64,000 bases of DNA from Aldrovandia affinis (lineage: Eukaryota > Chordata > Actinopteri > Notacanthiformes > Halosauridae): assembly GCA_029706075.1 (NCBI GenBank), contig JAINUG010000149.1, forward strand, positions 1 to 64,000, read 5' to 3'. Positions 57,311 through 64,000 of the stretch are shown piece after piece (positions within the stretch are counted from its first letter, which is position 1; the number at the start of each line of letters is the position of its first letter). The notes below the pieces were generated by a model that saw only the letters and a program-made list of their open reading frames with translations, was not told where the DNA came from and did no database searches. The position numbers and the translations under genes were made by a program.

Positions 57311-58899
57311 CAGGGTTGGGAGGGTTACTTTGTAAATGTAATTAGTGCCTGATTACTGATTACACGGCTCTGAAAGTAATCCGATACGAATACAGTTATA
57401 TGTCTCAAAAAAGTAACATATTCAGATTACTTTTAGAATACTTTTGGATTACTTACTTTTTTCATCACAGATGGGTATGTTTTGGGGTACAGGAGACATT
57501 GGGAAGCTGTTATATAGCCAAAGGTGGTGCTACTTAGTACTAAAAGGGTGCTCAAACTTTTGCACACGCCATATTAACTTTTTTATAAAAACTTTATTAA
57601 AAACAAATTACCAGTAATGTTACAGACCTGAGAGCAGATTAACTTAGTATACAGTAGGATGGCAGTCTAAGCTAGTGTTTACTAGCTACCATTAGCTCAG
57701 CCTCACTTGTTGTCAGTCACTTGCCCCCAGTATATTATGCATTCAGCAGCAGTCTATTAACTTCGATTTTATCCCGTTTTGAAATGTTATCGTTTCAACA
57801 ATAAAGAAAGCAGTATAAAATTAGCAGAGCAGTTATTGCGATGCCTCAAACCGTAGTGTGGGAGAATCAGATCTCAGCCAGGGCCAGATAGACTGAGTGA
57901 TCCGAAACCACATTTAACACATTTAAACACGAGTCAGATGTAATCAGGTTTTATTGTATGCGAAATCACCTACAAGAAAACATAGTATGCTCGCCGCGCA
58001 GCCTAAGAATGCTGGCAGTAAACTTGCGGGATCTCTAATACAAAGTTAGAAGTCTAAAGCATGGTGGGATTCGCTTGCTTAATTGTTAGCCCACGTCCTC
58101 TCACCCCTCGTGCTGCGGAGCTTGAACTGGGCTCATAAATCCTAGTGACAGGGTGGACCAGGCCGTGTATAACGTGGGCTGCTACTGGCCCGGTTAGCAA
58201 ACCATGCAGGAATTTGGCCATGTGCAGACACTAGGCCACACAAACTGACCCACCAGAAACACAGGGACAGAGCATGGGGCTCAAAACTTCTCAAAAAAAT
58301 TCCCACAGTAGGCTAAGGTTAGGTAACAGCAAATTACTGCAGAACTGTGTTCAGTAAACTGAAGGTTAGCTAACGTTGACTTACCTCCAAGTGCTTTTTG
58401 AGATTCGACGTGGAGTCCTTTGATGCCGACAGTATCTTTACAACTGGAAGACACAAGGTACACTAGACCGACAGATTTTTCCCATGTTCTGATTTAAACT
58501 GGAAATGGCGTCGATAACGCCACGAACTAAAAGCTGCTTTTTCTTCCATCTTGCCGCTATCAATGTTTGTCTGAGTGCGGGCGCGCGCTTTTTTTTAATG
58601 CAGTTTTTTGGTTCTGTGCAGCGGCTGTAGTTTTCGTGAGCTGTGATGATAATCATGTAGGCGTGATAATTTCATGCTGTAGCTTTAGTAATGAATATTA
58701 GCTCATTAATGTTTGTAAGGAAAACTTTCCAACAATAATTCCAATAAGTAATCCAAAATGTATTCACTTCAGGTTTATTAAAGTAACTGTATTCAGATTA
58801 CTCGTTTTTCAAATGTAACGCGAGCTGAATACAGTTACTTGATTTTTGTATTCTGATTACGTAACGCCGTTACATGTATTCCGTTACAACCCAACCCTG
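57311..58899. mobile_element. Non-autonomous hAT element, 1589 bp
   Basis: Ends are CAGGGTTGGG on the left and CCCAACCCTG on the right, extended by degenerate GTTACTTT/AGTAAC-type repeats. It is flanked by the perfect 8-bp duplication GTGACAGT (57303-57310, 58900-58907). No transposase is visible. The internal repeated GATTAC and AGTTAC motifs are subterminal. Confidence 0.92.
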
Positions 58900-58960
58900 G
58901 TGACAGTGCATCAGGGTTCAAGCTGAACATCAGAAGTGGATGACAGTTCCAGTGAATGAA

Positions 58961-59775
58961 TAGTACTTAACATAATAACAAGTCCTTATTACATAGTCCT
59001 TAGGAGACCGGGCAGATTGAATGGGACAACAAAAATGCTACAGAAGACTCGGGATATGAACACAATTTTAATTTTAATTGCAATAAAATAAAATAAAAAT
59101 GATATCGACACTAATACATTTTCTTTATGTTGTCGCTTTTCCTTTTGAAGTGTTACTTGATTATAACATGTTAAAACCATAAATTAAGCATGAAAAACAT
59201 TTACTTAAAAAAATGACATTCAAGCATGGAAAATTAATATTAGAAAGGAAGAGATCTGAAAACATATTATAAGTATTTGTATTTCCAGTGGTAAGATGGC
59301 TCTATTGTGCTACAATTACCACAATCGTAAATCTAAAGTGACAGATCATTTCAATTATCAGGGCAATATTTTTCTCAGATTTTTCAGGCCCAACCTTTGG
59401 TCATGGCAACTATTGGCACATTTCAAATTGAAATGATGTATTAGGAAACAGATAATTCTTCTAAGTGGTAGTAGTAGTAGCAGCAGCAGCAGAGTTTGGC
59501 CTTTGGAAAGTACATTCAAAATGCCTCCCGGCTTCAGTAAGTTAACTGTTCATGCTCTGCTCATTCTGATAATAAACGTGGTCAAAGATTTCTAGACATA
59601 ACGATTTACTTAAAAAAGAAACAAACTTTATTTTTGTATGTAGCATTAGGCGGTATCATATTCATGCATGCTTTAAAAGAGTGGCACTCCTAACGTTCAA
59701 TTTTTTTATCTGCTTGACTATCTCTGTCCCACACTACTTACACAGCTTGCAGTTCACATTTGCATTTAAATAGCT
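58961..59775. other. AT-rich spacer with a short trinucleotide run
   Basis: A GTA/GCA triplet run lies at 59467-59492. No gene recognised. Confidence 0.5.
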
Positions 59776-61212
59776 GGGGCCTGTCTCACGAAGCAGGGGT
59801 AGTGGGTTAGCGAACCAACTTTGGGTGTAAGGGTTTTCAGTCTCACGACGTAATTTATAAGTTGCCATGGTAACTTATGCTACAAACCTAACCTGCTCCG
59901 GAGCAGGTTAAATTCAGGCTAACGGATCAAATCCTATAATAATACCAATCAGCTCTCTGGAAAATGGCCTCACCAATCCTTTTTATATCACAGATACAGA
60001 TTCTCCACGGAGGGAATATTGTAGGCTATGTTACAATTACCGTGCGCAGCGGCGGTCTAGATGTGCCTGTGTCCCTGTGCGAGCGATTACGAGAGACTAT
60101 GGCCGTACCCCAAAAATGCAAGTTCAGGACTAAATAAAAGGTATCCAGGACGTTAATTTAACATTTTATCTTGTTTCTGGTGAAATTTCATTTAAATCTG
60201 TCAATGCGAAATGCGATATTTTTGACCCGGAATGTGAGATATCTGCCCAAATGCTCACTGCCTGCCGTGGTTTTTGCCGTGTCGCGGCGTGTGCGCAGAT
60301 TATGTAATGTAATTTCAGATCATTCAAATTAAGATATATCATATCTCTTTTAGAATGTTTCAATCTGCAATTACTGAAAATTTCATGCAATTATCTTTAT
60401 TTTTAAGAAAGTTATGGGCATTTATGTTATTGAATCACAGCTTTTGTTTCAAGATCACTGAAAAACAATAGGGGTCAATATGCAAATTTCCGAGTGTAAA
60501 AATTACCATAACTTCCTTAAAACTTAAGATATGAGAGTGAATAAGGTATCAAATTAAAGGTATTTTCATGCTCTATCTGGTGGGATAACATGTCAAAATT
60601 TTGTAACATACCTAAATATTGTATCTTTGCAAGCTTCCAGAGGCACATGTCACAAATGCCACTCGTCGAAGCCATTTGATCACTGTGCAGCAAACTGTAG
60701 CTATGTATTGCCCTACATCTTCTAGACACTGGTACACGTATTCCATTGGTGATGCGGAGAACCTGAGCAAACATAGAGTTTATATAGATATACTATAGTT
60801 ATCAATAATTAATCAAATTTACTGTTGCATATTAAGTGCGGTGTCATTTTCTCATACGATTCCCGAGTGATTGGCGTAATAGATCGCACTCACATTCCCA
60901 TCACCGCAGCCCTGGGTGAGCCACCGAAATCCCAAGGTTAAAGCCCCAAATTTGCTTGCTAACCCACCAATCCTGCTTCGTGAAACAGTACTCTGGATCT
61001 CTTTATGTTGCATGCGATTGGCTGTGTTACAAACTCTGCCCCTTTTGTGTGCACGTGCTCGTAGTTTGATCAGAAAAACCTGGTTTGACAGAGCGAATTG
61101 ATGACCACCGTCGTGGGACAGGTTAGCTGTAATTGCCCTTGTTAGGTTTTGTGTAGCCAGCTAACTCAAAGATACCCTGACTATGTTGAACTTCTTTCGT
61201 GAGACAGGCCCC
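59776..61212. mobile_element. Unclassified TIR element, about 1.4 kb
   Basis: Starts GGGGCCTGTCTCACGAA and ends with the exact inverse TTCGTGAGACAGGCCCC. Internal inner repeats are similar (CTGCTTCGTGAAACAG near 60972-60990). No target duplication could be matched. A piece near 59965-60110 may be a decayed transposase start but is not identifiable. Non-autonomous. Confidence 0.75.
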
Positions 61213-61769
61213 TGGACAATTACTGAAGTAATTGTAAGTGTAAGTAAGTGTACTGATGTACAGCACCTTACTTCAGGAGGCAACAAAAGTGTCCTACTTG
61301 GGAACTGATGCAGCTTCCTTCAGGTCACCTGCACAGTTGCTTAACCACCACCCATCCCTGCCGTTTTACAATTGAGCTCATGGGCGAAATGTTCTTAACA
61401 TCTTTACTTTAGTATATGATCAATTATGATATTCAAATTCCCCTCTGATCCAAAAGCACATATTTAATGAGCTGTATGATTAAATATCTGAGACAGGTGA
61501 ACCAATTTCCTGACCAACCCCTCAGTCAAAATCTGTGGTATCATCCGAAAATTTCATAGCAGTTTTTTTCTCTCACTCTATTAATACAAAGGTTCCCAGC
61601 TTTGAAGTAGAGTAGTTAACCGTTACCCTGTGTCCAGGGGAAGCCTGGGGGAAATAAACTGCTTTCTCGTACAGAAACCTTTCACAGAGGAAGCTACATC
61701 AACCACACTCGGATTCGTGATCGATGACACAAGAGAAAACAGCACAGCACTTGCGACATGGAAATCACT

Positions 61770-61804
<35 letters not shown>

Positions 61805-63640
61805 CACACACGTACGTCATCGCTGAATGTGTTCCTAAAAGCCTACTGGAAGCATTCGGCCTGGTGTAACTTATTACAATATAGGAAAAATACTGTAAAA
61901 TATGGTGCAGTTATGAGAGCTTGCAGGATCAGCATCATCATTTTCTGACGTGGACCTCATACAACGCCATTTGGAACCCTCTCTATCAAGAACAATGAGT
62001 AATGACACATGCTCTTGCTATGCTTGCAGCAGAGATAAGCAGCACCTTTGTGAAGCTTCTGATGTTTGTCGGAAACAGTCCCAGAGGTGTCTTAATTCTT
62101 CAGCATGTGGAAACTGCAAGGGCATACTCACAGCACACTGCTAGGAAACATTAACACCCGTTATTGCTGGTAAAGTTAGACTTTAAACAGTTTGCAAACA
62201 TGGAAAGCAAATAAACATGCAGTATGCTAAGATTTCCCTTTTTGGGTTGTCTGTGTACCACTTTGGGCAAGAATGGAGCAAATTATTTAATTTAAGTTAA
62301 GTATTTAAGCTAAGCATTTAATTGTAAACATATTTCATTGTAAATGTCAAAACAATGTTAATTTAAAACACCAAATCTGAACATATGAAAGGTATACATT
62401 TAATAGATTTTATTAATTGCCGTTCATTATCAGTTTGACTTTTTTCTTAAGTCATGCTTAATTGATAGCATGAATTGCTTTCTAATAGTCATGGAAAACA
62501 ATTATCATAGTTTTCTCATGTTTGCTCACTGGGCTATTGATGGGGGATGAAATCATGATGCCTGTGTTCTAGTTATGCCAGTTTTTGGAGACCCATAACA
62601 AGAATATTGTGGCATCTGATGCTGATTATATTCAGATCCAACATAATTGGAGGAGAGGAAAAATGGCCCTTTTTTATCAGATTGAACTATCAATGTAAGC
62701 AAGACTGTGCTGGCTACCTAGCTACCTAGTAACCATGGGAAAACCCATTCACTGATTGTGGTATGTCACATAGGATACACAGGTCTGCTTCGTCTGGTCT
62801 TGGGATTGTCAACTATTGCATATGGGGTCGGCCAGCACACCTCAGGTACACCTGGCCTACAGCCAAGGTGGATCAGTGGAAACTTGGCTTTACTGCACTT
62901 AGGAAGGGAGCTGCCTGTGGGAGATTTGAAGACACTCCCCCACTAATAGCCAGAGGGCAGAAGGAGCTGGAGTCCAGCACCACTGAGCGGTGGACACAAA
63001 AAGGTTACAACACCACGGCCAGGTAGTAATTTAGGTCAACGGGGCTATACTTTGTAGTAAACTTTTAATCACGCCACAGTGCTGTCAGGGGCAAGAAACA
63101 GGGACTTGATGAGCCTTGAGTGGAGCAAGATAAATCCCCCTTCCCCTGAAAACCAAGAGTCCTGCCTCTGTTGAGACCAATTAGCATTGTGCTCCAACCT
63201 TCACACTGGGGAAAGTATTATTCACCAGCACACCAAACAGTCTTCCCACTCAGCACCCACAATGATTGAGGTCGAGTTCTGAAGGGTATTATGTTTTAGT
63301 TTTCCCATAAGTAAGGCAATAGTAAGCACACACACGGATAATGCAGTGCTACAATAACAGAGGTCACAGATTACATGCATAAAAAAACGAATGGAACAAA
63401 TTCTTGAATTTATCGGTAGGGCAGTGACCAGAACTATACTTCACATCACACTGCAGGTCAGGGGTTCTGCACAGGTAGTCCTCATAGCCAACCCCCCTCA
63501 AGTGTGGCTCTGATGTGGACCCATGCCAGAAGAAGAGTAACAAAAATCCCTTTCACGCCAAACAGGGCTCACCAGGGAGTTTTGTCATATCAAATAGAAA
63601 AAAAACAAGAAAAAAACAACAACTCCTCTGTGTTGTTTTC
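61213..63640. other. Intergenic DNA before the RhoG-like gene
   Basis: Contains a (CA)n microsatellite at 61772-61802 and otherwise no recognised gene. ORFs at 61630-61869 and 62758-63026 lack known motifs. Confidence 0.5.
61772..61802 (+). repeat. (CA)n microsatellite
   Basis: About 15 CA units followed by ACACACAC with one interruption. Confidence 0.95.
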
Positions 63641-63645
63641 CTTTA

Positions 63646-63666
63646 ATATATATATATATATATATA
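63646..63666 (+). repeat. (TA)n microsatellite
   Basis: About ten TA units near the 3' end of the RhoG-like transcript. Confidence 0.9.
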
Positions 63667-63741
63667 CGTTTAATTACAACATTATATATAATTTTTGTTT
63701 AAATTCAATTTTATTTATATTCTTGTACTAACAACGTCTCC

Positions 63742-64000
63742 CTACAAAAGCACACATGGTTTCTTGACGGCGGGCTGGGGGTTGAGGAAGGCTCGCACGG
63801 CCTCGGCGAACACCTCCTTGATGCCGTCCTGGTTGAGGGCGGAGCACTCCAGGTACTTGATGGCGCGGATGTGCCGCGCCAGCGCCGCCCCCTGCTGCTG
63901 CGTGACGGTGGTCTGATTCTGCTCCTTCAGCTTCTTCAGCACCTCCGGGTCGGCGCGCAGGTCCTTCTTGGTGCCCACCAGGAGGATGGGCACGCTGGGG
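63742..64000 (-). CDS. rhog: RhoG-like small GTPase, C-terminal part (window edge)
   Basis: The minus-strand frame runs from the window edge to a stop at 63744-63742 and encodes the last 85 or so residues of a Rho-family GTPase. Visible parts: [12 protein letters not shown] (guanine-specifying TKxD), [20 protein letters not shown] (G5 SA motif and Rho helix), and the C-terminus [17 protein letters not shown] is a CAAX box expected to be geranylgeranylated, anchoring the protein to membranes. The NPxP tail and [12 protein letters not shown] favour RhoG over Rac or Cdc42; a Rac-like paralogue is the alternative. RhoG signals through ELMO/DOCK to Rac. The 5' part, including P-loop and switches, lies beyond the window. 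It is convergent with the PGAP2 gene. Confidence 0.88.
   Translation of the reverse strand, partial: PSVPILLVGTKKDLRADPEVLKKLKEQNQTTVTQQQGAALARHIRAIKYLECSALNQDGIKEVFAEAVRAFLNPQPAVKKPCVLL

Noticed and set aside
61630-61869. ORF with a Thr-His repeat
   Set aside because: The repeat is the translated (CA)n microsatellite; no other motif supports a gene.

Overview
This is vertebrate nuclear DNA, almost certainly from a teleost fish. Genes are split by GT-AG introns with long repeat-filled introns. There is no operon structure. The repeats (L2/CR1 LINEs, tRNA-derived SINEs with L2-like tails, hAT, Tc1, PIF/Harbinger, Ty3/gypsy) are those typical of fish. I cannot name the species. Host genes occupy a small part of the window.

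Host genes: (1) an olfactory receptor (OR) relic at 4568-5306, whose 5' half is replaced by an antisense L2-type LINE filling about 1-4567; (2) an apparently intact OR at 38051-39058, with a possible short 5' coding exon and TATA box at 34321-34436; (3) a complete five-exon gene at 44519-52888 encoding a 253-residue PGAP2 (FRAG1) orthologue, with a probable promoter and non-coding first exon at 43563-43857; (4) at the right edge on the minus strand (63742-64000), the C-terminal part of a RhoG-like GTPase ending in CVLL. From memory, PGAP2 and RHOG are also convergent neighbours in human 11p15.4, so this looks like conserved synteny.

The most striking object is a giant nested DNA transposon at 7748-27034. 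Its ends carry a 20-bp perfect terminal inverted sequence, flanked by a perfect 6-bp target duplication (CTGTTG), within inverted arms about 1.4 kb long. It holds two convergent multi-exon genes. On the plus strand, 15 exons (9413-15240) encode a protein with two UBZ4-like C2HC fingers and a HECT ubiquitin-ligase C-lobe with its active-site Cys. On the minus strand, 7 exons (15820-18943) encode an HTH plus DDE integrase. Integrase type and 6-bp duplication suggest the IS3EU superfamily. Both genes carry inactivating lesions. A second transposon, a 6298-bp PIF/Harbinger element (19445-25742; TTA duplication, 40-bp terminal inverted repeats, transposase plus Myb/SANT gene), inserted into the right arm of the giant element. 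The left arm still shows the empty site.

From 27.0 to 43.2 kb there is a mosaic: a 238-bp hAT MITE, SINEs, a Ty3/gypsy element with a 5' LTR and gag-pol but no 3' LTR (its LTR and primer site look self-priming), a solo LTR (32019-32419), LINE fragments and hAT pieces around the OR. Introns and flanks of the PGAP2 gene carry SINEs, a hAT-like element (51329-52568), a Tc1 relic (53878-54251), a 1.6-kb non-autonomous hAT (57311-58899) and an unclassified TIR element (59776-61212). Nothing here is prokaryotic; no CRISPR array, rRNA or genuine tRNA gene was seen.
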